Of a DNA stretch of 64,000 nt, positions 56,625-64,000 are shown in pieces (the first letter of the stretch is position 1; every line of letters begins with the position of its first letter). Position numbers and translations under genes: made by a program. The notes beneath the pieces were generated by a model. It was given only the letters and a program-made list of their open reading frames with translations, did no database searches and had not been told where the DNA came from. Source of the DNA: Pareuzebyella sediminis (GTDB lineage: Bacteria > Bacteroidota > Bacteroidia > Flavobacteriales > Flavobacteriaceae); assembly GCF_008367235.1 (NCBI RefSeq), contig NZ_VTZS01000001.1, positions 1,240,001-1,304,000 on the forward strand. Reading direction: 5' to 3'.

Positions 56625-57686
56625 TTAGTTAGTAGTTATCTTCATCTTTTGTTTTTCTATTCTTTCGTATTTCAAATCCGTAGTTTTTTTGATATTTTCC
56701 ATAACTTTTTCAATATCATCTTTAAGGTCTAAATAGCCCGAAAAAGTTTCACCGGCAATTTTCTCGCTCTCGATGTCAATGTCGATATTATAATATCGAG
56801 ACAACCTTCGCATTATCGTATTCAAATCGTCATTTTTAAAAATCAACACACCTTCGCGCCATGAAAAATATCGATTCACATCAACTTTCTTTGATGAGAT
56901 TTTATGGTATCTTTTGTCGTAATTGGCCAAGGTACCTGGTTCGATAGTCAAGCTTTCGGCAAATGTCTCCGAGAAATTACCGGTGTAACTTATTTGTACG
57001 CTACCACTTTTTAGCACAGTAAACGCCGAACCCTCGTCGGCATAGTTATTGACATTGAAGACTGTACCCAATACCTCTATCCTCTGATTTTCAGAGCTTA
57101 CGACAAAAGGTCGGTTTCTATTATGCTTAACTTCAAAAATTGCTTCTCCCTCAATATAAACCTCTCTTTTATCTTTTGCGAAAACTGCTGGATATATGAA
57201 TCGAGACCCTGAATTAATCCAAACTGTGCTACCATCGGACAGCTGTATTTTTGATCTTTTACCAAAGGGCACCACCAAGGTATTGTAAATCACCTTGTCG
57301 TCATCTAAAGTTTCTTGACTTAATGATCGGGAATTGCCTACACTTACATTTTTTCCGGAAGTAGAATAAATTATCATTGGATTATCTTCATCCAAATTAA
57401 TTTTTTCGCCCTTATTGAGAACGAGCGTCACTTTTTGTGTATTTTCAGATTGTATACGCTTTAAAGATTTTGCAAAATCTCTAATCGTAGTTTCTTTTTC
57501 TTGATTAAGATATAACCCTAAAGCCAAAAGCACTAGAAGTGATGCGGCCAATGAAAGGGCATAGCCAAACCTTTTCTTTTTCCTTCTATGGCCTTCAACG
57601 GTGGAGAGTATTCGAGCTTTCAGTTTCTTTTTTTCAGCTACTGAAATGGATTTAGAACCAATATTTTCAAGTTTATGATTTTTCAT
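56625..57686 (-). CDS. FecR-type anti-sigma factor (locus B)
   Basis: 353 residues. A short basic cytoplasmic N-terminus, one membrane segment (about 42-60), and a periplasmic FecR domain (VVPFGKRSKIQLSDGSTVWI, YIEGEAIFEVKHN, IEVLGTVFNVNNY) ending with a DUF4974-type domain (LNTIMRRLSRYYNIDI). It restrains the ECF sigma factor encoded just upstream (123 bases) until the SusC STN domain signals. Confidence 0.92.
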   Translation of the reverse strand: MKNHKLENIGSKSISVAEKKKLKARILSTVEGHRRKKKRFGYALSLAASLLVLLALGLYLNQEKETTIRDFAKSLKRIQSENTQKVTLVLNKGEKINLDEDNPMIIYSTSGKNVSVGNSRSLSQETLDDDKVIYNTLVVPFGKRSKIQLSDGSTVWINSGSRFIYPAVFAKDKREVYIEGEAIFEVKHNRNRPFVVSSENQRIEVLGTVFNVNNYADEGSAFTVLKSGSVQISYTGNFSETFAESLTIEPGTLANYDKRYHKISSKKVDVNRYFSWREGVLIFKNDDLNTIMRRLSRYYNIDIDIESEKIAGETFSGYLDLKDDIEKVMENIKKTTDLKYERIEKQKMKITTN

Positions 57687-57808
57687 AAATTAACTATTAA
57701 GGACCTAGAGATTCTTCAGAGGCATCCAAAAAGTACGGACATGTAACTAGACCCTACATATATTATAAGTGACCAATTAGGTTTTTATAGACAAAAAAAT
57801 TAAACTTT

Positions 57809-58426
57809 TTAAGAAAACAAGTAAGAATGTAGCAAAACGAACAAGGAAAGTGGTTGTCTTCGAAGCATTTTAATGGCCCTATAAATTGTAGTTCTTGCGG
57901 TTGGTATAGAAGTTTTCATGATTTCTGCAATTTCTTCATAAGACTTATCCTGATAAAAACGAAGAAGCAAACCTTTTTTCTGTTTTTTGGTCAACGTTTC
58001 GAGAGCCGTTGTCAGTTTAGCACTTTTTTCAGCAGTATTTTCTGAACGAATAATATCTTCTTCAACCGAACTCGTATGGTCTGTTTGCAAATCCTTTGTC
58101 GAAAAAGGGTATTTGGTTTGTTGAGGTAAAATTTTTCTGGAATATTTTCTATTAACCTTTCGCCGTAACGATTTAAACAAATAAGATTTTACATTATCCG
58201 TCATGTTTAGCTTAACTCTGTATTTATACAAATCAAAAAAGAGGTCATGAATACAATCCATAACATATTCCCTATCCTTAGAATATTCAGTTCCAAATGA
58301 AAATAGATCATCTATATAAATGTCGTACAAACTACCTAAGGCAGAAGTACTACCTTTTTTCAGCTCGCACCATAGCCGTAGGGCATTCTTTTGGTGTTGT
58401 CTATTCGTGGCCTTTGAGGTTTGCAT
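57809..58426 (-). CDS. ECF-type RNA polymerase sigma factor (locus B)
   Basis: 205 residues. Region 2 (LGSLYDIYIDDLFSFGTEYS, CIHDLFFDLYKYR) and region 4 (TLTKKQKKGLLLRFYQDKSY, EEIAEIMKTSIPTARTTIYR) are present. It heads the minus-strand operon sigma-FecR-SusC-SusD-DUF5703-GH95. It is only weakly like the locus A sigma factor, so the two loci are probably controlled separately. Confidence 0.9.
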   Translation of the reverse strand: MQTSKATNRQHQKNALRLWCELKKGSTSALGSLYDIYIDDLFSFGTEYSKDREYVMDCIHDLFFDLYKYRVKLNMTDNVKSYLFKSLRRKVNRKYSRKILPQQTKYPFSTKDLQTDHTSSVEEDIIRSENTAEKSAKLTTALETLTKKQKKGLLLRFYQDKSYEEIAEIMKTSIPTARTTIYRAIKMLRRQPLSLFVLLHSYLFS

Positions 58427-58777
58427 TAGTTCGAGAATCGTTCCTTCATTAAAAAATGGCTACATATACTAGTGATGGTTACACATACCGAATTGAAAAG
58501 CTAGTTCAATTTTCATTTTTTGTTAATAGTTGAAAATAACCATAGTCGATTTCACAAAATAAAAATTAATTTAATAAAAAATTATGAATATTAATGGTTA
58601 TATGTAAGATCGAATATTTCAACTCACTTATAATTGGTCAAATTGATCTTACATAAATGTTATGCCTGTAAAGCACAACATCTTTGTTGGTATACCACAA
58701 TGAATAGGTAGTTTAAAATCTAAATTTTTACAGTGATAGAAAATTGCAATATCTTCGATGTTATTAGGGTGTCGGTT

Positions 58778-58975
58778 ATGAACAGTATCAAGAATAGACG
58801 TAAACTACTGATAATAAAAACAATGTCATATATACCCATCGTCCTACTTACGGCAAAAGATTCAATAAAATCGAAATTCCACAGACCGTAATCCGGAGCG
58901 ATTGACTATATCCAAGAGTCCTTCAATCCCAATAAACTTTTGCTCAAGATTGACTATGCCCCACTAATAAGTTAA
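58778..58975 (+). pseudogene. Receiver-domain remnant with in-frame stop
   Basis: One plus-strand frame reads MSYIPIVLLTAKDSIKSKFH, RP, stop (58889-58891), then SGAIDYIQESFNPNKLLLKI and ends at 58973. Read through the stop, this matches the last third of a receiver as in hybrid two-component regulators of polysaccharide loci (xIPIxLLTAKxSxxSKxxGLxxGADAYIxKPFxPxxLLxxI), with identical spacing. The catalytic Lys (usually KP) is lost (ES). No other part of the regulator is seen, so it is a decayed relic beside locus B. Confidence 0.6.
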
Positions 58976-59112
58976 AAATTATTTCAAAGCACAAGAAATA
59001 TGTACGCCGCAAAAAGGAGAAGTGACCTTTAAAGACAATGAATTTTGACTGATTTGTCGACCTCTTTGATTGATTTTATCATAAAATTGAGCTTTTTACA
59101 AAAAGGTGTGAA

Positions 59113-59154
59113 AAATAAAACCCTGTAAATCAAATATTTACAGGGTTTTATTTT
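59113..59154. terminator. Strong, near-symmetric terminator hairpin
   Basis: An 18-19 bp stem (ATAAAACCCTGTAAAT and complement) flanked by A-run and T-run on both strands, so it can work in both directions. It directly follows, on the minus strand, a tRNA-like 3' fragment. Confidence 0.8.
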
Positions 59155-59160
59155 CAATTT

Positions 59161-59183
59161 GTCGGGGTGGCAGGGTTAGAACC
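59161..59183 (-). other. tRNA 3'-end-like fragment
   Basis: On the minus strand GGTTCTAACCCTGCCACCCC then GAC resembles a T-arm half and 3' acceptor strand of a tRNA, in the position of a gene end just before a terminator. The rest of the cloverleaf is not recognisable upstream (59184-59260), so it looks like a relic. Elsewhere in 58427-59715 only the receiver remnant and the terminator are seen. Confidence 0.4.
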
Positions 59184-59715
59184 GTTAGCTACACTCGTTT
59201 GTAAATCAGCTTATTACAATATTTTTTCCGAAACAGGACACGTGTAAAGACATGTGCTTCAGCGTTTTGACTCTTTCGTTATCTAAATATAGGAAAAGCG
59301 TACCAAAACAGTATGAATCAGTTTGAATTTAATTGGTTCTCATAATCTTTCCGATTAATCTGGACGGCATCCGCCAATGTGTACATTTAGATAAATGGAA
59401 ATAGCCCAGATTCTCTAGTTATGGCCGGCTCCTAAAATATGGGAGGAGATCAATTTCCAACAAAAACAAAATTCGGATACTGAGTTAATAAAATCTTATC
59501 TTGAAATTATTAAGACTATAGTAAAGGTTCTTAACAATGAAGGTAAATTCTAGGGGACTCTTCAAACCTTATCGAACCAAGATATTAACTTCAAAAGTAG
59601 AAGGATTAGTCCATTATAGATCCATAAAACTTAAAACTTAGCTAGACTGTGAAATGGATTTTGTTTTATGCACTTTGAATAGTTACTTCAGGTATTTGAT
59701 TATGTTTAAAAAAGA

Positions 59716-60312
59716 CTACTTATTTCTAAGCAATTTGAAAGAGTAAAGGGTATGCTTGAAAACGCCTTCATGAAGGATTCCATTCGTATAAATATACGTG
59801 TTCATCTTACCGTTTTCCGAGTCATCAATTTCATAAACATTCTTTTTTATTTTATGAACGTTGTGGTCAACTCCTTCTAATTCTGCAAATACTGTTTTCA
59901 TATTATCAGGTTGTTCAAAATATAATCGAGCGGCGCTATAGTAAATCGGCGCACTAATTATTGATTTATCCCCATCATAATCAATGTGATACTTTTCGCC
60001 CACTCTATCAATTGTTGTTTTTTTATAGGGACTGCCATTTTTAGTAACACGGTATTGGCTGTTTTGTAAGATCCCATTCTTGTAGACTACCTGCAAACTA
60101 GTTTTTATCGTAGTTTTTCCCAAAAAATGGATGATAGTTTTACTCTCTTCGTCATAAAGGATGGTATTTTCACTCGTCTCAGTTCTAGTTGCCGTCAATG
60201 AACCAACCCTATCCCCCCTAAATTGAAGTCCATAGGATAAGGTATCTGTTTGGGCTTCCGTAGAATGACCTAAAAAGAATATTGCCAATAAAATGAAGGT
60301 TGTGTATTTCAC
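59716..60312 (-). CDS. Secreted DUF6134-like protein
   Basis: 198 residues with a signal peptide (about 1-20, ending STEAQ). The mature part is all-beta: LSYGLQFRGDRVGSLTATRT, then repeated strands with NGILQNSQYRVTKNG and YIYTNGILHEGVF. This fits the uncharacterised DUF6134 family of Bacteroidota. It has no cysteine or catalytic motif. It is a single gene, 169 bases past the cytochrome b/c gene on the same strand. Confidence 0.65.
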   Translation of the reverse strand: MKYTTFILLAIFFLGHSTEAQTDTLSYGLQFRGDRVGSLTATRTETSENTILYDEESKTIIHFLGKTTIKTSLQVVYKNGILQNSQYRVTKNGSPYKKTTIDRVGEKYHIDYDGDKSIISAPIYYSAARLYFEQPDNMKTVFAELEGVDHNVHKIKKNVYEIDDSENGKMNTYIYTNGILHEGVFKHTLYSFKLLRNK

Positions 60313-60481
60313 TGAACTCGATTTTCACCCTCTTCATTATCCGAGGAATTCTCCCAAATATATTGGCATCTTTATAGGAAAATAACATAGGCCCGGATAG
60401 TGTTCCTAGTAGCCATTGAAAAAATCAATCCATATTATTTCCAGGTCCTTTTCTATCTATATATCAATCCTATGAATATAT

Positions 60482-61882
60482 CTATTTTTTTTGATTTTGC
60501 AATAAAAACTCCACTATATCAGCAAGTTCTTCTTTTGTCAAGGATCCACCATAAGCAGGCATATTTTCAGCCCCGTTTACAATGCGAATAATCAACTGAT
60601 CTTTGTTCAATCTGTTTTGCACATTGGTCAGGTTCGGTCCTCTAATTCCACCTTGCTCTCCTATTTGATGACAATAGATGCACCCCTCATCATTGAACAA
60701 TTGTATCCCTCTTTCCACTTGAGAAGATGCTTTTGGAACGGTGTATTTTGTTAAAGGTTCGGCATCAAACCTAGGGGACCATGGGGCAATTGACCCAATA
60801 TACCAAAGTGAAGAAATTGATAAAACAATAAAAAGGGTTCCTGCCACCGCCCAAGGTCTCTTCAACGGACTGCGCTCTCCTTTATTGGATAGAAAGGGAA
60901 GAGCAAATAATAACCCTATTCCTATGACTGGCCCAAAAAACATTACGTAGGACTCTATTTCGCGAGGCATCAACGCAAAAAGCGCAAATATCCAAGTAAA
61001 ATACCAGTCCGGTTTTGGATCAACGTTGACATTGGTCATATCCGGAGCCGTTGTTAACGCTGGTGCACCCACAAAAAAAGCCAATACCAAAAGTACCACT
61101 AACACCAATGCACTGAAAATCGCATCTCGCCATAAAGCGTCGGGGAAAAAGGGTACTCCTTTTTTCTGCAGCATCTCCTCATACCATTTACGATAGGTTT
61201 TAGGATTTACGGGTCTTCCTGCCTTTGGTGGTTCCGATATCCCGTTCCTGAAAACTAAATACAGATGATACGTGACCATTAAAAATATAAGTGCCGGAAA
61301 TAAAAATACATGCATGGAAAAAAACCGATTCAATGTTTCTCCCCCTATGGTATCACCTCCCAAAAGAAAATAAGAAATTGACTTGCCAATAAAAGGTATT
61401 CTGCCCATTTGCTCAGCAGCCACTACTGCCGACCATACCCCGTTATTGTCCCACCGCAACAATTGTCCCGTGAAGGCCATAATAATGGTTATCGCCATTA
61501 GGATAACCCCGGTAATCCATGACATTTCCCTTGGATATTTATAGGCCGCGTTTAAATACACGCGTACCATGTGTATTCCCATTAAGAAAACCATGCCAGA
61601 TGCACCCCAATTGTGTAAACCTCTTATAAAACTTCCCAGAAATGCATCATTCTCAATATATTGGAGCGATTCGTAAGCCACATCTGCAGATGGTTGATAG
61701 AGGAAACCTAGAGAAATACCGGTTACCACCTGTAAAACAAGGCAAAATAAGGTTGCGCTACCCCATACATAGTTCCATGTTGCATCGGGTGGAACCAGGT
61801 GCGTGGTTAGTGGCTTGAGCAGTTCACTGAATCCGCCCCGGTCATCCATCCATTTTAGTATATTTTTCAAATAGCTCCTCAA
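60482..61882 (-). CDS. Cytochrome b subunit of bc complex, fused to cytochrome c
   Basis: 466 residues. The N-terminal cytochrome b part has four helices with heme ligands H90/H104 (13 residues between) and H191/H206 (14 between, as in b6-type), plus the quinol-site region GVWSAVVAAEQMGRIPF. The middle resembles subunit IV, with PDWYFTWIFAL near 290. The C-terminus carries a cytochrome c domain: CIYCH at 401-405 and likely axial Met441 in MPAYGG. It oxidises menaquinol and reduces a c-type heme. Co-transcribed with Rieske 27 bases upstream. Fusion of b, IV and c resembles Firmicutes and other non-proteobacterial bc complexes. Confidence 0.92.
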   Translation of the reverse strand: MRSYLKNILKWMDDRGGFSELLKPLTTHLVPPDATWNYVWGSATLFCLVLQVVTGISLGFLYQPSADVAYESLQYIENDAFLGSFIRGLHNWGASGMVFLMGIHMVRVYLNAAYKYPREMSWITGVILMAITIIMAFTGQLLRWDNNGVWSAVVAAEQMGRIPFIGKSISYFLLGGDTIGGETLNRFFSMHVFLFPALIFLMVTYHLYLVFRNGISEPPKAGRPVNPKTYRKWYEEMLQKKGVPFFPDALWRDAIFSALVLVVLLVLAFFVGAPALTTAPDMTNVNVDPKPDWYFTWIFALFALMPREIESYVMFFGPVIGIGLLFALPFLSNKGERSPLKRPWAVAGTLFIVLSISSLWYIGSIAPWSPRFDAEPLTKYTVPKASSQVERGIQLFNDEGCIYCHQIGEQGGIRGPNLTNVQNRLNKDQLIIRIVNGAENMPAYGGSLTKEELADIVEFLLQNQKK

Positions 61883-61909
61883 GTTTCTTAAATTATTTTA
61901 GACCATTTT

Positions 61910-62443
61910 TTAAGCGTCCATCGTAGTAATAGGTATTGCTTGTGTTTCAATTTCCAAAACTTCATCTTTTACTCGCAAAGGATACCTATATAATCCTCTG
62001 GGCGGGGGGCCAGCGGCCCTCGAACCATCTTTGTAATACACCCCTCCATGGCAGGGGCAAAGAAACAATTCAGATTTTTCAACCCAGCGAACGGGACAGC
62101 CCAAATGAGCACAGTTTACCGAAAATGCAACGAAATCATTGCTACTTTCCCGCCGTACATAGGCCGCGGAATTAGCAATTTTTTTACTCCATGTATAGGG
62201 TGACGCAGATTTAAATGTGACCATTTTTGTTTCGCCCAATTTGAAATCATTCATGCTTCCTACCCGTCTCCACACTTGTTTTTTCTTCCTTGTAACCGGA
62301 TCCAACATAGCCGTTATCAATGGAAAAGCCAGTATCGCACCGATTACCATACCAATTCCGCTGGTAAGCTTGGTTAAAAAATTTCTGCGTTTTATCGTAT
62401 CCTTATCTTGTCCTTCTTCACAATCGCACATAGCTTCAGTCAT
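61910..62443 (-). CDS. Rieske iron-sulfur protein of bc complex
   Basis: 177 residues. A twin-arginine-like start (KRRNFLTKLTSGIGMVIGAI) with one membrane helix, then a Rieske domain. Cluster ligands are C111, H113 (CAHLGC) and C129, H132 (CPCHGG); C116 and C131 form the usual disulfide. An N-terminal CxC (MCDCEE) precedes the helix. It passes electrons from menaquinol to the cytochrome b/c fusion encoded just downstream. It overlaps the small membrane gene before it by 8 bases. Confidence 0.95.
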   Translation of the reverse strand: MTEAMCDCEEGQDKDTIKRRNFLTKLTSGIGMVIGAILAFPLITAMLDPVTRKKKQVWRRVGSMNDFKLGETKMVTFKSASPYTWSKKIANSAAYVRRESSNDFVAFSVNCAHLGCPVRWVEKSELFLCPCHGGVYYKDGSRAAGPPPRGLYRYPLRVKDEVLEIETQAIPITTMDA

Positions 62444-62630
62444 TTTTCAATTCATGATACAGGTCATTTATCCAGCCGATCAAGGCCACTGTAAAAACAA
62501 TTGCACCAATTATGGAGATGATCCATGTTGTCAATACTCCCCACAATAAGCAGCTTACCCCAAAAGCCAAAAAGAATGGCCAATAGGTAGGTCTCGGTAG
62601 TTTTTCCGGTTTCGGTCTATATATACCCAT
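62436..62630 (-). CDS. Small two-helix membrane subunit, oxidase-associated
   Basis: 64 residues with two membrane segments (about 17-36 and 38-55) after a proline-rich start (RPKPEKLPRPTYWPF), which is typical of small subunit-IV-like proteins in heme-copper oxidase operons. Its end overlaps the Rieske start by 8 bases; 6 bases separate it from CtaG. Role inferred from position; no family is certain. Confidence 0.7.
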   Translation of the reverse strand: MGIYRPKPEKLPRPTYWPFFLAFGVSCLLWGVLTTWIISIIGAIVFTVALIGWINDLYHELKND

Positions 62631-62636
62631 ATACTC

Positions 62637-63494
62637 TTATGTATGAATTTGTTCAATTTTTTTTGTTTTCATTATCAAAGGTTGTGGCTTAAGCTGTCCC
62701 TCCTTTTCATCATACCATCGCATCAGTATTGCCATACATAAAAACACATATAAGAAACAACCTGGAACCCACATGAGCATCCCCGCCAATTCCTGATCTG
62801 CAATAGAGCTCAATGAAAATGGGTTGCGAAGTGTTGTAGTATTGAGTGTCGCATTCGAGACGGCCGAGAAAGTCACGTAAAGCCCCAATATGGAACAACT
62901 GACACAAGATGTGAACAAATAGGCAACAGACTGCAAAGCTCCTATTCGATGAGAGCGATTGGGATTAAATACGGGCAAGGCGAACAACACCCCCATTAAA
63001 AGTAGCACCGCTAAAATTAAATTTTCAGGAACCGCGGAAAACCATCCCTCAATAGGTGCCGAAATACCGCAAATTGCCAAACCGGTCTTTGCAGACATCA
63101 CAATGGCTCCAAAAAAATGTCCTCCCCACATGGCCAAAGCGCCTAAGAACCAAGCAACCATAACCAATTTCTTGCTGTTGCCACTATTCCAAAAATCATT
63201 ACGCATTGAGCCTGCAAAAATATTCTTTGGCACTCCGTTTAAAATTAATATGGGTGCGACCATTACTATTAGCATTTGCTTAACCATCGCTGTACTGTGC
63301 AAACCATACTCCGAAAGAAGAGCCAAAGGAGAACCAAAAACCAAGTATAAAATGAACAAGCCCGAGGCAAAACAAACCTTGTGCACTCGTGAAGATTTTA
63401 GGACGACTACATGGGAAATCCACAAGAAGACAAAAAACAAAAGCCAACCCGCAGACCAATTTTCAAATCTTAAAAAATATTCCATTCCACTCAT
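62637..63494 (-). CDS. ctaG: CtaG-like cytochrome c oxidase assembly protein
   Basis: 285 residues from the ATG at 63494, which overlaps the COX3 stop as ATGA; an upstream in-frame start would lie inside COX3. Seven or so membrane segments and the blocks HSTAMVKQMLIVMVAPILIL and WGGHFFGAI fit the caa3-type CtaG family (not the copper chaperone Cox11), needed for assembly of heme-copper oxidases, probably through copper delivery. His residues in the membrane segments could bind metal. Confidence 0.87.
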   Translation of the reverse strand: MSGMEYFLRFENWSAGWLLFFVFLWISHVVVLKSSRVHKVCFASGLFILYLVFGSPLALLSEYGLHSTAMVKQMLIVMVAPILILNGVPKNIFAGSMRNDFWNSGNSKKLVMVAWFLGALAMWGGHFFGAIVMSAKTGLAICGISAPIEGWFSAVPENLILAVLLLMGVLFALPVFNPNRSHRIGALQSVAYLFTSCVSCSILGLYVTFSAVSNATLNTTTLRNPFSLSSIADQELAGMLMWVPGCFLYVFLCMAILMRWYDEKEGQLKPQPLIMKTKKIEQIHT

Positions 63495-64000
63495 AATAAA
63501 GGCATTATATATACAAAATAGAAGACAAAAATCCATACCACATCCACAAAATGCCAGTAGACATCCATGCCGCTAAAGGCAGCAACCCCTACCCTCTCCA
63601 TTTTTCCAATAGATAATAAAAAAATAATCGTCAACGCTATCAATCCCAATATCACGTGCAGCCCATGAAACCCTGTTAGGGTAAAAAAACTAGACCCGAA
63701 TACATCAGAATCCAAAGTAATCTGTTTTTTATATAAGCCGATATATTCTCCTATCTGACCTGAAATAAAAATGACTCCCAATAACACGGTGAGCACGAGA
63801 AAAATTTTAAACCGTTTTCTGTTATCCTTTTTCAGTGCATTTTTTGCCACAATCAGGGTAACGCTGCTCGCTATCAAAAAAAGCGTGAAAATACCAGCCC
63901 TGGTTGCATCTAGGGTATGTGCCACAGTATCTACCGTATTCGTGAAATTTCTGTAATACACATATGCGATTATCAACGAAATGAAAAAAAACGTTTCAGA
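63491..64000 (-). CDS. Cytochrome c oxidase subunit III (partial, cut by window edge)
   Basis: At least 169 residues; the frame is open to the window's right edge (SETFFFISLIIAYVYYRN), so the true start is outside. Five membrane segments. The blocks LTGFHGLHVILGLIAL and YWHFVDVVWIFVFYFVYI are diagnostic of heme-copper oxidase subunit III. It overlaps CtaG by 4 bases. The catalytic subunits should lie just beyond the right edge. Confidence 0.93.
   Translation of the reverse strand, partial: SETFFFISLIIAYVYYRNFTNTVDTVAHTLDATRAGIFTLFLIASSVTLIVAKNALKKDNRKRFKIFLVLTVLLGVIFISGQIGEYIGLYKKQITLDSDVFGSSFFTLTGFHGLHVILGLIALTIIFLLSIGKMERVGVAAFSGMDVYWHFVDVVWIFVFYFVYIMPLL

Noticed and set aside
60741-60950. 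Plus-strand ORF inside the cytochrome b/c gene (and similar antisense ORFs across SusC, SusD and GH95 genes)
   Set aside because: They are antisense shadows of well-supported genes.
1-64000. CRISPR arrays, rRNA operons, complete tRNA genes, prophage
   Set aside because: No regularly spaced repeats, rRNA-like or full tRNA sequences, or phage structural genes were seen.

Overview
The window looks like chromosomal DNA of a marine flavobacterium (phylum Bacteroidota, family Flavobacteriaceae). This is inferred from the AT-rich sequence, two SusC/SusD transport pairs each with an ECF sigma factor and FecR anti-sigma factor, formylglycine-type sulfatases, a GH95 enzyme, a vanadium-dependent haloperoxidase and flavobacterium-style CheY-like receivers. 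The gene set recalls algae-associated genera such as Zobellia, Maribacter or Arenibacter, but the genus cannot be fixed from the window.

Layout. 1-1.1 kb: small stress or envelope genes. 1.4-11.7 kb: a dense signalling block with two AraC-type regulators, three output-less receivers, a PAS/CHASE3-like kinase, a Cache-type hybrid kinase and a LytTR response regulator. 11.8-18.9 kb: secreted enzymes (vanadium haloperoxidase, PhoD-like phosphatase, sulfatase) around a DUF2383-type stress protein. 19.0-21.5 kb: a compact repair operon, msrB-msrA-uracil DNA glycosylase-small protein-msrA. 21.5-28.4 kb: a DUF885 peptidase-like protein, a membrane protein, two universal stress proteins and several decayed genes, including an S9 peptidase remnant and a nonsense-interrupted, truncated ccsBA-like gene. 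28.4-31.3 kb: an LtaS-like phosphoglycerol transferase overlapping a DagK-like lipid kinase. 31.9-40.1 kb: polysaccharide locus A (divergent ECF sigma, FecR, SusC, SusD, atypical sulfatase). 40.3-45.4 kb: a Crp/Fnr regulator, a membrane protein, a beta-helix/cytochrome c fusion, a di-heme peroxidase and a membrane-bound LytTR regulator. 45.8-46.1 kb: a dead IS3-type transposase fragment. 46.3-58.4 kb (minus strand): polysaccharide locus B (ECF sigma, FecR, SusC, SusD, DUF5703 protein, GH95). 58.4-59.7 kb: non-coding decay containing a receiver remnant, a terminator and a tRNA-like 3' fragment. 59.7-64 kb: a DUF6134-type secreted protein, then a respiratory cluster of COX3, CtaG, a small membrane subunit, Rieske and a cytochrome b/c fusion.

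How it works together. Loci A and B look like trans-envelope-signalled uptake systems: both SusC proteins carry an N-terminal STN domain of the type that talks to FecR, which controls the ECF sigma factor. Locus B brings two related catalytic proteins, a GH95 enzyme (alpha-L-fucosidase or alpha-L-galactosidase class) and a DUF5703 protein whose end motifs resemble GH95. Locus A brings only a sulfatase, so together they point to a sulfated, fucose- or galactose-containing algal glycan. The haloperoxidase and the Msr/UDG operon fit a life with hypohalite or oxidant stress on algal surfaces. Gene decay is frequent: at least four degraded coding fragments lie in the intergenic spaces.
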